Source: Bacteroides sp. Marseille-P3684
GTDB taxonomy: Bacteria; Bacteroidota; Bacteroidia; Bacteroidales; Bacteroidaceae
DNA: 64,000 nt
Direction: 5' to 3'
Assembly (NCBI RefSeq): GCF_900291465.1
Contig: NZ_LT985808.1
Location: 199,953 to 263,952, forward strand
Under the pieces are notes generated by a model that made no database searches, was not told the origin of the DNA, and was given only the letters and a program-made list of their open reading frames with translations. Positions 52,916 through 61,520 of this stretch are shown here, in pieces. A program made the translations under genes and the position numbers. Position 1 is the stretch's first letter; the number at the start of each line of letters is the position of its first letter.

Positions 52916-53470
52916 ATGAGCGAACAAATCAAACAAATTGCTGCACGGCTCCGTGGGTTGCGCGATGTGCTGGAACTCACGGAGCAGGAGGTAGCCGATG
53001 CCTGCCAGCTCGACGTGGAGGAATACCGCGAAATGGAAGCCGGCACACGCGACCTCTCGGTAAGCACCCTGCAAAAGATATCACGCAACTACGGCATTGC
53101 ACTCGACGTGCTCATGTTCGGCGAAGAGCCCAAGATGAGCTCCTACTTCCTGACACGCGCCGGAACGGGCATCTCGGTCGAACGGCGCAAAGCCTACAAG
53201 TACCAGTCACTGGCATCGGGATTCCGCGGACGCATCGCAGACCCGTTCATCGTGACCGTCGAGCCCAAGCCGGAAGGGACACCCGTACAGTTCAACTCAC
53301 ACCAGGGACAGGAGTTCAACCTCGTCATCGAAGGACGGCTGTTGCTCAACATCAACGGCAAGGAACTCTTCCTCAATCCCGGCGACAGCCTTTACTTCAA
53401 TTCAGCACTGCCCCACGGGATGCTTGCCCTCGACGGCAAGCCGGTGAAATTCTTGGCTATAATCATGTAA
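52916..53470 (+). CDS. XRE-cupin transcriptional regulator
   Basis: A 184-residue protein with an HTH at about 10-63 (LRGLRDVLELTEQEVADACQ and DLSVSTLQKISRNYGIALDV) and a small cupin barrel at about 108-183. The cupin may bind a metabolite. Only 8 bp separate it from the acyl-CoA synthetase gene, so it probably controls that gene in response to its substrate or product. No operator is proposed. Confidence 0.88.
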   Translation: MSEQIKQIAARLRGLRDVLELTEQEVADACQLDVEEYREMEAGTRDLSVSTLQKISRNYGIALDVLMFGEEPKMSSYFLTRAGTGISVERRKAYKYQSLASGFRGRIADPFIVTVEPKPEGTPVQFNSHQGQEFNLVIEGRLLLNINGKELFLNPGDSLYFNSALPHGMLALDGKPVKFLAIIM

Positions 53471-53478
53471 CAAATACA

Positions 53479-55146
53479 ATGGTAGAAAGATTCATTACAC
53501 AGACGAGCTTCACTTCGCAAGAAGACTTTATCAAGCACTTCCACGTGCGGGTACCGGAGAACTTCAACTTCGGCTACGACGTGGTGGATGCATGGGCTGC
53601 TGAACAACCCGATAAGAACGCCCTCCTCTGGACCAACGACCGCGGAGAGCACCACCAATACACTTACGCCGAACTGAAGGAGAAGACCGACCGTACGGCA
53701 TCGTACTTCCAGAGCCTGGGCATCGGCCACGGAGACATGGTCATGCTCATCCTCAAACGACACTATGAGTTCTGGTACGCCATCATAGCCCTTCACAAGC
53801 TGGGTGCGGTAGCAATCCCTGCCACACACCTGCTCACGAAGAAGGACATCGTCTACCGCTGCAATGCCGCAAGCATCAAGATGATTGTGGCTGCGGGCGA
53901 CGACGTGGTGCTGCAACACATCATTGATGCCATGCCCGAGTCACCCACCGTGGAACGACTCGTCAGCACGGGACCGCACATCCCCGACGGATTCGAGGAT
54001 TTCCATCAAGGCATCGACCATGCCGCCCCGTTCGTCCGTCCGGCACACGTCAACACGAACGACGACATCTCGCTGATGTACTTCACGTCGGGCACCACGG
54101 GCGAGCCGAAAATGGTGGCGCATGACTTCACCTACCCGCTGGGGCACATCGCCACGGGAAGCTTCTGGCACAACCTCCACGAGGACAGCCTCCATCTGAC
54201 CATCGCCGACACCGGTTGGGGCAAGGCGGTGTGGGGCAAGCTCTACGGGCAGATGATTGCCGGAGCCAACGTCTTCGTCTACGACCACGAGAAGTTTACC
54301 CCGGCAGACATTCTGGAAAAGATACACGAATACCACATCACGTCGCTCTGCGCACCGCCGACCATCTACCGCTTCCTCATCCGCGAAGACCTGACGAAGT
54401 ACGACCTCTCGTCGCTGGAGTACTGCACGACGGCAGGCGAAGCGCTCAACTCGGCCGTCTACGACACGTTCAAACGCCTCACGGGCATCCGCCTGATGGA
54501 GGGATTCGGACAGACCGAGACGACACTGACCCTCGCCACCTTCCCGTGGATGGAACCGAAGCCCGGCAGCATGGGTGTCCCCAACCCGCAATACCACATC
54601 GGGCTGCTCACTCCCGACGGACGCCCGGCTGAAGATGGCGAGCAGGGACAGATTGTGGTCTACACCGACCAAGGCAAGCCGTTGGGACTCTTCAAGGAGT
54701 ACTACCGCAACGAGCAGCTGACGCGTGAAGCATGGCACGACGGAATCTACTACACCGGCGATGTGGCATGGCGCGACGAGGACGGCTACTACTGGTTCGT
54801 GGGCCGTGCCGACGACGTCATCAAGAGCTCGGGCTACCGCATCGGACCCTTCGAAGTGGAAAGTGCCCTGATGACCCATCCGGCTGTGGTCGAATGCGCC
54901 ATCACTGGCGTCCCGGACGAAATCCGCGGACAGGTGGTGAAGGCGACCATCGTCCTTGCCAAGGACTACAAGGACCGCGCCGGCGATGCGCTCGTCAAGG
55001 AACTGCAGAACCACGTGAAGCGCGTCACCGCCCCCTACAAGTATCCCCGCGTCATCGAGTTTGTCGACGAACTGCCGAAGACCATCAGCGGAAAGATACG
55101 GCGCGTGGAAATCCGTCAGAACGAAGCGAAGAAGAGACAAGCGTGA
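53479..55146 (+). CDS. AMP-binding acyl-CoA synthetase (acetate/medium-chain-like)
   Basis: A 555-residue ligase of the adenylate-forming superfamily. The phosphate-binding YFTSGTTGEPKM is at 201-212, the GFGQTETTLT motif near 340, YYTGDVAWRDEDGYYWFVGR near 420-440 and KTISGKIRR at the C-terminus with the conserved Lys. It makes an acyl-CoA from an acid and ATP; the acid (acetate, propionate or a longer one) is unknown. It is coupled to the XRE-cupin gene. Confidence 0.9.
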   Translation: MVERFITQTSFTSQEDFIKHFHVRVPENFNFGYDVVDAWAAEQPDKNALLWTNDRGEHHQYTYAELKEKTDRTASYFQSLGIGHGDMVMLILKRHYEFWYAIIALHKLGAVAIPATHLLTKKDIVYRCNAASIKMIVAAGDDVVLQHIIDAMPESPTVERLVSTGPHIPDGFEDFHQGIDHAAPFVRPAHVNTNDDISLMYFTSGTTGEPKMVAHDFTYPLGHIATGSFWHNLHEDSLHLTIADTGWGKAVWGKLYGQMIAGANVFVYDHEKFTPADILEKIHEYHITSLCAPPTIYRFLIREDLTKYDLSSLEYCTTAGEALNSAVYDTFKRLTGIRLMEGFGQTETTLTLATFPWMEPKPGSMGVPNPQYHIGLLTPDGRPAEDGEQGQIVVYTDQGKPLGLFKEYYRNEQLTREAWHDGIYYTGDVAWRDEDGYYWFVGRADDVIKSSGYRIGPFEVESALMTHPAVVECAITGVPDEIRGQVVKATIVLAKDYKDRAGDALVKELQNHVKRVTAPYKYPRVIEFVDELPKTISGKIRRVEIRQNEAKKRQA

Positions 55147-55221
55147 GTGTGTTCAGGCGGAAGCACCCCTGCCCCGTCCGCACATCCACGGAACCACATA
55201 CAAACTTAAAAGCTCAAACCT

Positions 55222-55470
55222 ATGGCAACAACAAAAGATTACGGCTCATTGGTCGAAGTCTTCAGAGGCGACCTTTGGGAGGCAGAACTGGTGAAAGGCT
55301 TCTTGGCAGCAAATGGTGTACAAGCCATGACAAAGGACGAATCGGTCGGTCTGGTTACCGGTCCGTACAATAGCGGCGGACAAGGCGTTGTCGTCCTGGT
55401 GAACCACGAGGAGCAGGTGTTCGCGGAGAAAATCATCCGGGAGAACAAGCCCAAGTTGGAGAACCGTTGA
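55222..55470 (+). CDS. DUF2007 family small protein
   Basis: An 82-residue protein that matches the putative signal-transducing DUF2007 family (VEVFRGDLWEAELVKGFLAANG and GGQGVVVLVNHEEQVFAEKII). No catalytic residues are known. It is 75 bp after the synthetase and ends before a strong terminator. Confidence 0.8.
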   Translation: MATTKDYGSLVEVFRGDLWEAELVKGFLAANGVQAMTKDESVGLVTGPYNSGGQGVVVLVNHEEQVFAEKIIRENKPKLENR

Positions 55471-55495
55471 CCCTGTTCGGGTCGGAAAGAGACTG

Positions 55496-55533
55496 GAAGG
55501 TGTGCCCGGCAAGAACCGCAGGGGCACACCTTC
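55496..55533 (+). terminator. Terminator after the DUF2007 gene
   Basis: GAAGGTGTGCCC (55496-55507) and GGGCACACCTTC (55522-55533) are perfect complements followed by TTTCGTTT. Confidence 0.9.
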
Positions 55534-55654
55534 TTTCGTTTCCCGCCGGCGGGCCCGTCTCATACGGCATACATATTTATACGTCAGAGGCGGTTTATTC
55601 GCTCCTTTTTGTCATAAAAAGGCGTTTTAGCGTGGCATAAAGATTAAATATGCC

Positions 55655-55662
55655 TACATTTG
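55655..55662 (+). promoter_or_regulatory. -7 box of the proB promoter
   Basis: TACATTTG matches TAnnTTTG, 31 bp before the proB ATG at 55693. Confidence 0.55.
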
Positions 55663-55692
55663 CCTTGACACATATCATCCAAAGATACGACT

Positions 55693-56790
55693 ATGAGCAA
55701 GGACAACCATACACGCATCGTGGTCAAGGTGGGCAGCAACGTGCTCACCCGGACTGACGGGACACTTGACGTCACCCGCATGTCGGCACTGGTCGACCAG
55801 GTGGCGGAATTGCGCCGGGACGGTACGGAGGTGATTCTGGTCTCTTCGGGTGCCGTGGCGGCAGGACGCAGCGAGGTGCATCCTTCGGGAAGGCTCGACA
55901 GCGTGGCAAGCCGACAACTGTTCTCCGCCGTGGGACAAGCCAAACTCATCAACCGCTACTACGAGCTGTTCCGCGAACACGGCATCGCCGTCGGACAGGT
56001 ACTCACCACCAAGGAGAGCTTTGGCACCCGCCAGCATTACCTGAACCAACGTGCCTGCATGGAGGTGATGCTACGCAACGGAGTGCTCCCCATCGTCAAC
56101 GAGAATGATACCATCTCCGTGACCGAACTGATGTTCACGGACAACGACGAGCTCTCGGGCCTCATCGCCACCATGATGGATGCATCCGCCCTCTTCATCC
56201 TGAGCAACATCGACGGCGTCTATACCGGTCCGCCATCCGAACCGGACAGCGTGCTGCTCCGCGACATCAGGCCGGGAGAAGACCTGTCAGAGTACATCCG
56301 GCAAGAGAAGTCAGGCTTCGGACGCGGCGGCATGATTACCAAGACCCGCATCGCCCGCAAGGTTGCCGAGGAGGGCATCGCCGTGTGGATAGCCAATGGC
56401 AAGCGCGAGCGGATCCTGCCCGACCTCATGGCTCATCCGGACACGACACCCTGCACCCGGTTCGTCCCCTCCCCCGTCGCTCCGTCGAGCGTCAAGAAGT
56501 GGATTGCCCACAGCGACGACTTCTGCAAGGGAGAAATCCAGCTCGACGAGGAAGCCACCCGCCGGCTGACGGAAGGGCAGGTGGCAAGCATCCTGCCTGT
56601 AGGCATCACCCGGGTAGAGGGAGACTTTGAGGAGGACGACCTCATCCGCATCATCGGCGCCGACGGACAGCGCGTCGGAGTGGGAAAAGCCGACTGTGAT
56701 GCCACGACCCTGCGACGGGAACTGGGCTGCAAGGACAAGAAACCCGTGGTGCACTATGACTTCCTCTACGTGGAAAGTTCCGTCTGCTGA
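55693..56790 (+). CDS. proB: Glutamate 5-kinase
   Basis: A 365-residue kinase, first step of proline synthesis. The N-terminal VVKVGSNVLTRTDG and SSGAVAAGRSE form the nucleotide and glutamate site; NENDTISVTELMFTDNDELSG and KSGFGRGGMITK follow. The C-terminal 80 residues (GITRVEGDFEEDDLIRIIGA) are a PUA domain, as in E. coli. Followed by proA 48 bp on. Proline feedback is likely. Confidence 0.96.
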   Translation: MSKDNHTRIVVKVGSNVLTRTDGTLDVTRMSALVDQVAELRRDGTEVILVSSGAVAAGRSEVHPSGRLDSVASRQLFSAVGQAKLINRYYELFREHGIAVGQVLTTKESFGTRQHYLNQRACMEVMLRNGVLPIVNENDTISVTELMFTDNDELSGLIATMMDASALFILSNIDGVYTGPPSEPDSVLLRDIRPGEDLSEYIRQEKSGFGRGGMITKTRIARKVAEEGIAVWIANGKRERILPDLMAHPDTTPCTRFVPSPVAPSSVKKWIAHSDDFCKGEIQLDEEATRRLTEGQVASILPVGITRVEGDFEEDDLIRIIGADGQRVGVGKADCDATTLRRELGCKDKKPVVHYDFLYVESSVC

Positions 56791-56838
56791 CAGGAAGGCA
56801 ACCCTCACACACAAGAACCCGCTAACGAAAGAACCCAC

Positions 56839-58089
56839 ATGGACATACATTCCCTACTGGCTTCCGCTAAAGAAGCCTCCTTCAACCCCGGCATACAGGA
56901 CGAAGCACTCGTCAACGAGACCCTGCGCCTGACCGCCGACGAGATTGAGACACAGACTGACGCCCTCCTCGCCGCCAACCGCAGCGACCTGGCACGCATG
57001 AACCCCGACGACCCGAAATACGACCGGCTGAAGCTCACGGCAGAACGCCTGCAAGGCATAGCCGACGACATGCGCACGGTCGCCTCCCTCCCCTCTCCGC
57101 TGGGACGCATCCTGCAACACAGCGTCCGCCCCAACGGCATGGAGCTGACACGGGTGAGCGTCCCCTTCGGCGTCATCGGCATCATCTACGAGGCGCGCCC
57201 CAATGTGACCTTCGATGTGTTCTCCCTCTGCCTGAAGGCCGGTAGCGCCTGCGTACTGAAGGGAGGGAGCGATGCCCGGGACTCGAACACGGCAGCCGTG
57301 TCGCTCATCGGCAATGTGCTCCGTCGGCAAGGACTGCCGCCCCACCTGGTGACCCTGCTTCCTCCCGACCGCGAGAGTGCCGACGCCCTGCTGCGTGCCA
57401 ATGACTGCGTGGACCTGCTCATCCCGCGCGGAAGTGCCGGACTCATCCGCCACGTACGCGAGCATGCCACAGTCCCGGTCATCGAGACCGGTGCAGGCGT
57501 CTGCCATACCTACTTCGACCGTGCCGGTGACACGGCCAAAGGGGCAGCCATCGTCTGCAATGCCAAGACCCGCCGGGTGAGCGTCTGCAATGCACTGGAC
57601 TGCCTGCTGGTTCACCGCGAACGCCTCGCCGACCTGCCGGAGCTCTGCCGTCCGCTTGCCGAGAGCCGGGTGATGCTTTATGCTGACGGACAGGCCACAG
57701 CCGCCCTTGCAGGACATTATCCTGCCGACCTGCTGCAACCGGCAACGCCCGACAGCTATGGCACGGAGTTCCTCGACTACAAGATGGCGGTGCACACCGT
57801 CGCCTCGCTGGATGAAGCACTGGCACACATCCGCCGCTACGGCTCGCACCACAGCGAGTGCATCGTCACCGAAGACGCAGCTTCCGCCGAACGCTTCATC
57901 CGCGAGACCGACGCAGCCTGTGTCTACACCAATGTGTCAACCGCCTTCACCGACGGGGCACAGTTCGGACTGGGAGCGGAAATAGGCATCAGCACGCAGA
58001 AGATGCACGCCCGCGGTCCCATGGGACTGGAGGCACTCACCACCTATAAATGGGTGATACGTGGCAACGGACAGATACGTCCGCGATGA
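56839..58089 (+). CDS. proA: Gamma-glutamyl phosphate reductase
   Basis: A 416-residue NADPH-dependent reductase of the ALDH fold. The catalytic Cys222 sits in [13 protein letters not shown]. The N-terminal [20 protein letters not shown] and the C-terminal [20 protein letters not shown] are family motifs. With ProB it makes glutamate semialdehyde, which cyclises to the ProC substrate. Confidence 0.96.
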   Translation: MDIHSLLASAKEASFNPGIQDEALVNETLRLTADEIETQTDALLAANRSDLARMNPDDPKYDRLKLTAERLQGIADDMRTVASLPSPLGRILQHSVRPNGMELTRVSVPFGVIGIIYEARPNVTFDVFSLCLKAGSACVLKGGSDARDSNTAAVSLIGNVLRRQGLPPHLVTLLPPDRESADALLRANDCVDLLIPRGSAGLIRHVREHATVPVIETGAGVCHTYFDRAGDTAKGAAIVCNAKTRRVSVCNALDCLLVHRERLADLPELCRPLAESRVMLYADGQATAALAGHYPADLLQPATPDSYGTEFLDYKMAVHTVASLDEALAHIRRYGSHHSECIVTEDAASAERFIRETDAACVYTNVSTAFTDGAQFGLGAEIGISTQKMHARGPMGLEALTTYKWVIRGNGQIRPR

Positions 58090-58141
58090 ACGCCTCACCC
58101 GAACGGATAACTATTCACACCAACATAAACTAAGAAACGAC

Positions 58142-59095
58142 ATGAGAAACTTTACATGCGTACAAGACCTGGGGCCTCTGGACAGTGCCCTCCGCGAAGC
58201 TTTCGAAGTGAAGAAAGACCGCTTCAAACACGTCGCACTCGGACGTAACAAGACCCTGCTGATGATTTTCTTCAACAGCAGCCTCCGCACCCGCCTGAGC
58301 ACACAGAAGGCGGCGCTCAACCTGGGCATGAACGTCATTGTGCTCGACATCGCCCAAGGCGCGTGGAAGCTGGAGACCGAACGTGGCGTCATCATGGACG
58401 GCGACAAACCCGAACATCTGCTCGAAGCCATCCCCGTGATGGGCTGCTACTGCGACATCATCGGTGTGCGTTCGTTCGCCCGCTTCGAGAATCGGGACTA
58501 TGACTACAACGAGGTCATCCTGAACCAGTTCATCAAATATTCCGGACGTCCGGTGTTCTCCATGGAGGCAGCTACCCGCCATCCGTTGCAGAGCTTTGCC
58601 GACCTCATCACCATCGAGGAGTACAAGAAGAAGGAACGTCCCAAGGTCGTCATGACATGGGCGCCCCATCCCCGTCCACTTCCCCAGGCTGTTCCAAACT
58701 CCTTCGCCGAATGGATGAACGCCACCGACTATGAGTTTGTGATCACCCATCCGGAAGGCTACGAGCTGGCACCCGAATTTGTGGGCAAGGCACGGGTGGA
58801 ATATGACCAGATGAAAGCTTTCGAGGGCGCCGACTTCATCTATGCCAAGAACTGGGCAGCCTACAGCGGCGATAACTACGGAAAAATCCTGAGCACCGAC
58901 CGCTCATGGACCGTGAGCGAACGTCAGATGGCAGTGACAGACAATGCCTACTTCATGCACTGCCTCCCTGTACGCCGCAACATGATTGTCACCGACGAGG
59001 TCATCGAGAGTCCGCAGTCGATTGTCATTCCCGAAGCCGCCAACCGCGAAATTTCGGCAACTGTCGTCCTGAAACGCATGCTCGAATCTCTGTAA
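58142..59095 (+). CDS. argF': N-succinylornithine transcarbamylase
   Basis: A 317-residue transcarbamylase. The start used is ATG 58142 (MRNFTCVQDLGP); a longer frame from 58061 overlaps proA and has an unrelated N-terminus. The carbamoyl-phosphate site is SLRTRLSTQKAA (47-58) in place of the classical STRTR, as in the acylornithine group. Residue 90 is proline in DGDKPEH: by published work on Bacteroides fragilis SOTCase and Xanthomonas AOTCase, this position (Pro or Glu) sets succinyl versus acetyl preference. HCLPVRRNMIVTDEV near 280 is the C-terminal loop. It completes the citrulline branch for ArgG. Confidence 0.94.
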   Translation: MRNFTCVQDLGPLDSALREAFEVKKDRFKHVALGRNKTLLMIFFNSSLRTRLSTQKAALNLGMNVIVLDIAQGAWKLETERGVIMDGDKPEHLLEAIPVMGCYCDIIGVRSFARFENRDYDYNEVILNQFIKYSGRPVFSMEAATRHPLQSFADLITIEEYKKKERPKVVMTWAPHPRPLPQAVPNSFAEWMNATDYEFVITHPEGYELAPEFVGKARVEYDQMKAFEGADFIYAKNWAAYSGDNYGKILSTDRSWTVSERQMAVTDNAYFMHCLPVRRNMIVTDEVIESPQSIVIPEAANREISATVVLKRMLESL

Positions 59096-59118
59096 TCACC
59101 GTACGTGTGAGCACGAAA

Positions 59119-59149
59119 GTGTAGAATAATTCCACACATTATTCCACAC
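59119..59149 (+). terminator. Hairpin after argF', with TTCCACAC repeats
   Basis: GTGTAGAATAAT (59119-59130) and ATTATTCCACAC (59138-59149) pair with one mismatch, seven bases apart, 24 bp past the stop. TTCCACAC is repeated at 59130, 59142, 59151 and 59161. Confidence 0.6.
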
Positions 59150-59169
59150 TTTCCACACTTTTCCACACT

Positions 59170-59977
59170 GCCGTACAGGCGTGCCACTGGCAAGACTTCC
59201 TATTCTTTAAAAAGCAATGTTCCTTGACATCCGTTTACAATATATCTCAACAATTATATTTCCAGGGACACTTCATGGGGCATCTCTTAAAACTTTTCAC
59301 AAGCGGAAGGTTTAAGACAGGAAGAAGCAGGACACTTTTAGTAGTCTGACAGCTATTTTGTTAGAAGTTTTCAATAAATAGAAAACGCAAGCACAGTACT
59401 ACAGGTCCGACAAAGCGCCTGACAAATAGCTAAAAGAAGCTATATTTCGTAGTCGGAAGCCAAAAATATGTATTTTATACTGACAGGTTGACACAAAGTC
59501 CGGCTTTGGCACATGGGTTGCAATATAATTATCGAGCGAGGCTTGAAAAGGATACCCCGACAGGACCTTGCTTACGTAAACAACTAAAAAGCATCAGAAA
59601 GTATCTGGCAAGCATGAGGAGGGCAGGCTAGGAAATACGCTGACAGTCGCAGCACTGAAAGATATTTAAGCCGTCCCCACTAAAACGGTCATTCATCACA
59701 CTGCGTTTACCACTTGCTACCGATTGTGAGCGTGTGAAACACGGACGAGTGCCGAACGAAGCCGACCCTGCTTCTCCCCTTTGCTACCAATACGATTTGG
59801 TGAACTTAGTGAAGACCACATACACACAACTTCATATGATTAAAAATTCTCCTAAAGAGACTTGAAACTAAACTTAGCGGCTTCCCATTCGTGATTGAAC
59901 CGGAAGTCGCGCTTTTTTTTATACCCCCTTCGAAAAGTGTGCCAAGATTTGTAGGTTCAGTTTGTTTCCCACCGAAG
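59170..59977. other. 808-bp stretch without a supportable gene
   Basis: All frames carry many stops. One intrinsic-terminator-like hairpin is at 59877-59910 (GCGGCTTCC and GGAAGTCGC, then nine or more T), reading to the right although no gene to its left is nearby. This suggests an unannotated transcript, a non-coding RNA or the remains of a gene. The stretch is the boundary between the arginine run and the Zorya-like operon. Confidence 0.5.
59877..59920 (+). terminator. Intrinsic terminator with no obvious gene
   Basis: Stem GCGGCTTCC (59877-59885) with GGAAGTCGC (59902-59910), one wobble pair, 16-nt loop, then GCTTTTTTTTT. The orientation is plus, toward the ends of minus-strand genes. Confidence 0.6.
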
Positions 59978-60820
59978 TCAGGATGCTGCTTCTTTTCTAT
60001 GATATTTGCGCATATATTCCTCAATAATAATTTTTTGAGCTGAAGAAGAGAAATTGTGCCTGTGATTATCATCCACTTCCGAATGACACTTAACACATAG
60101 ACACTCAAGATTGCTTTCGCGATTATCTGTTTTTATTCCGTTCTTGTGGTGGGTTTGCATATAAAAACGATCGAAGCCGTCTTCAACATGAGTACCACAG
60201 CGTTCACAAGTAAACTCTTTTTTCGTACGATAAGCGAGTGAAATTTCTTCCCAGTTTTTAACATAGCCAAAAAGATCCACATCACATGCTGTCGGTTCTT
60301 TCACATCACCAGCCTCTTTTAAGATTTCAACAAAATCAGTAGAATCATTCACCCGTATTGCTTCTTCATCCATCAGCATACGTTTACAATATCCGCACAA
60401 TTTCATACCCTCCACTTCAACTTCCTTGTTGGCATTACGAGAATAAACCTTTATAGGCTCTGCATTGGCAAAACGATAAGCTTTGCGCCCGAAATTCTCA
60501 ATTGCGGCACATTGGCAAACATGAAATTTTGGTTGGTGTACATGCCCTTGCCACTCAAAATAAAAGCAAGCTTTATACATAAATCCACGGCGTTTTATCC
60601 CCTCATCATCAATATAAAATATTCTACCATCTTCAAAAAGAATACGTTCCCCAATGTCTTCTGGCAACACATCAATAGTACCCACCGAACGCCATGTGCC
60701 AGCTTCCCCTATTTGTATCCCCATATCGGTAAGACGTTCCTTTAAATTAGGGAAATCATAAATTGGGTCTGAATCAAAGAAGCTATCTTCTTCTGCGCCT
60801 ATATCAAAATCAGATTTCAT
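59978..60820 (-). CDS. HNH endonuclease, third gene of a Zorya-like operon
   Basis: A 280-residue protein. The C-terminal HNH module has zinc cysteines 205/208 (CERC) and 242/245 (CVKC), His224-His225, and Asn237 between the cysteine pairs. A second Cys pair set, Cys102/104 (HVCQC) and Cys142/145 (LCGYC), suggests another zinc site in the N-terminal half, which is otherwise unfamiliar. The ATG at 60820 overlaps the stop of the MotB-like gene by 4 bp, so they are co-translated. In type II Zorya the third gene is an HNH protein (ZorE); this one is a candidate, though the N-terminal half was not matched. Confidence 0.75.
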   Translation of the reverse strand: MKSDFDIGAEEDSFFDSDPIYDFPNLKERLTDMGIQIGEAGTWRSVGTIDVLPEDIGERILFEDGRIFYIDDEGIKRRGFMYKACFYFEWQGHVHQPKFHVCQCAAIENFGRKAYRFANAEPIKVYSRNANKEVEVEGMKLCGYCKRMLMDEEAIRVNDSTDFVEILKEAGDVKEPTACDVDLFGYVKNWEEISLAYRTKKEFTCERCGTHVEDGFDRFYMQTHHKNGIKTDNRESNLECLCVKCHSEVDDNHRHNFSSSAQKIIIEEYMRKYHRKEAAS

Positions 60821-61518
60821 CTAGCATTTTCTTTTACAAAGTTTTCAAGTATCTCATCGCCAGAAGTAACAATACGAAATTCCACACGACGTGAATAAGC
60901 ACGGTCTATTGGCTTTCCTGAACGAATAATAAAATCTCCATCTGAATCAAGAGCTTTTCCATAAGAAAGTCCATTAGCTGTAAACCAATATTCAAGTAGT
61001 TGCTTCTGCCTTTCTGAATAATTTTTAAACTGAGGCATCGTGCGGAAATATTTAATCACTGCTAAAGCTCTCTCTTGGGACAGCATTGCATTAGCAATAT
61101 AAGGATCAGAGTGTTTGCTTGGCATCGGAACATCATCAGTATGCCCCTCAATACGAACTTCTCGAATATTAGAACGTAAACTATCATTTAATAGAATGCC
61201 AAAATAACGAGGCAAAAACTCATTTAGAATCTCTTTGAAACGTGGAGTTAATTCAGACGATCCTGTAGAAAAAAGAACTGTTGGCTCTTTGAACTTCATA
61301 GTAAGGTCTTTGCCAATAGTCATTTGCCATTTAAGGGTGTCCCCTTCAAACTCTTTAACCAGTTTATTATGCAATTCATCCTTCGTTTCCACATAATCCG
61401 TTAGAACAGATTGGTTTTTCTGCACACGACTAATGTAGGAGATTGCGACAAAAAGAAAAATCACCATCAATCCAGTCATAAGGTCTGAAACCGACATCCA
61501 TACATTTATCCTAGCCAT
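60817..61518 (-). CDS. MotB/OmpA-like protein, ZorB-type
   Basis: A 233-residue protein. One N-terminal TM helix (about 12-32, VSDLMTGLMVIFLFVAISYI) contains Asp12, the equivalent of the proton-carrying Asp of MotB. The periplasmic part from about residue 80 is an OmpA peptidoglycan-binding domain: LFSTGSSELTP, EGHTDDVPMP (125-132) and SRRVEFRIV. This architecture is that of ZorB, which with ZorA forms a proton-driven membrane motor. It is tightly coupled to both neighbours (3 bp from the MotA-like gene, 4-bp overlap with HNH). Confidence 0.87.
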   Translation of the reverse strand: MARINVWMSVSDLMTGLMVIFLFVAISYISRVQKNQSVLTDYVETKDELHNKLVKEFEGDTLKWQMTIGKDLTMKFKEPTVLFSTGSSELTPRFKEILNEFLPRYFGILLNDSLRSNIREVRIEGHTDDVPMPSKHSDPYIANAMLSQERALAVIKYFRTMPQFKNYSERQKQLLEYWFTANGLSYGKALDSDGDFIIRSGKPIDRAYSRRVEFRIVTSGDEILENFVKENAR

Positions 61519-61520
61519 AA

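Noticed and set aside
59170-59780. Group II intron or recombinase remains
   Set aside because: Some phrases look structured, but no domain V or catalytic motif could be identified.
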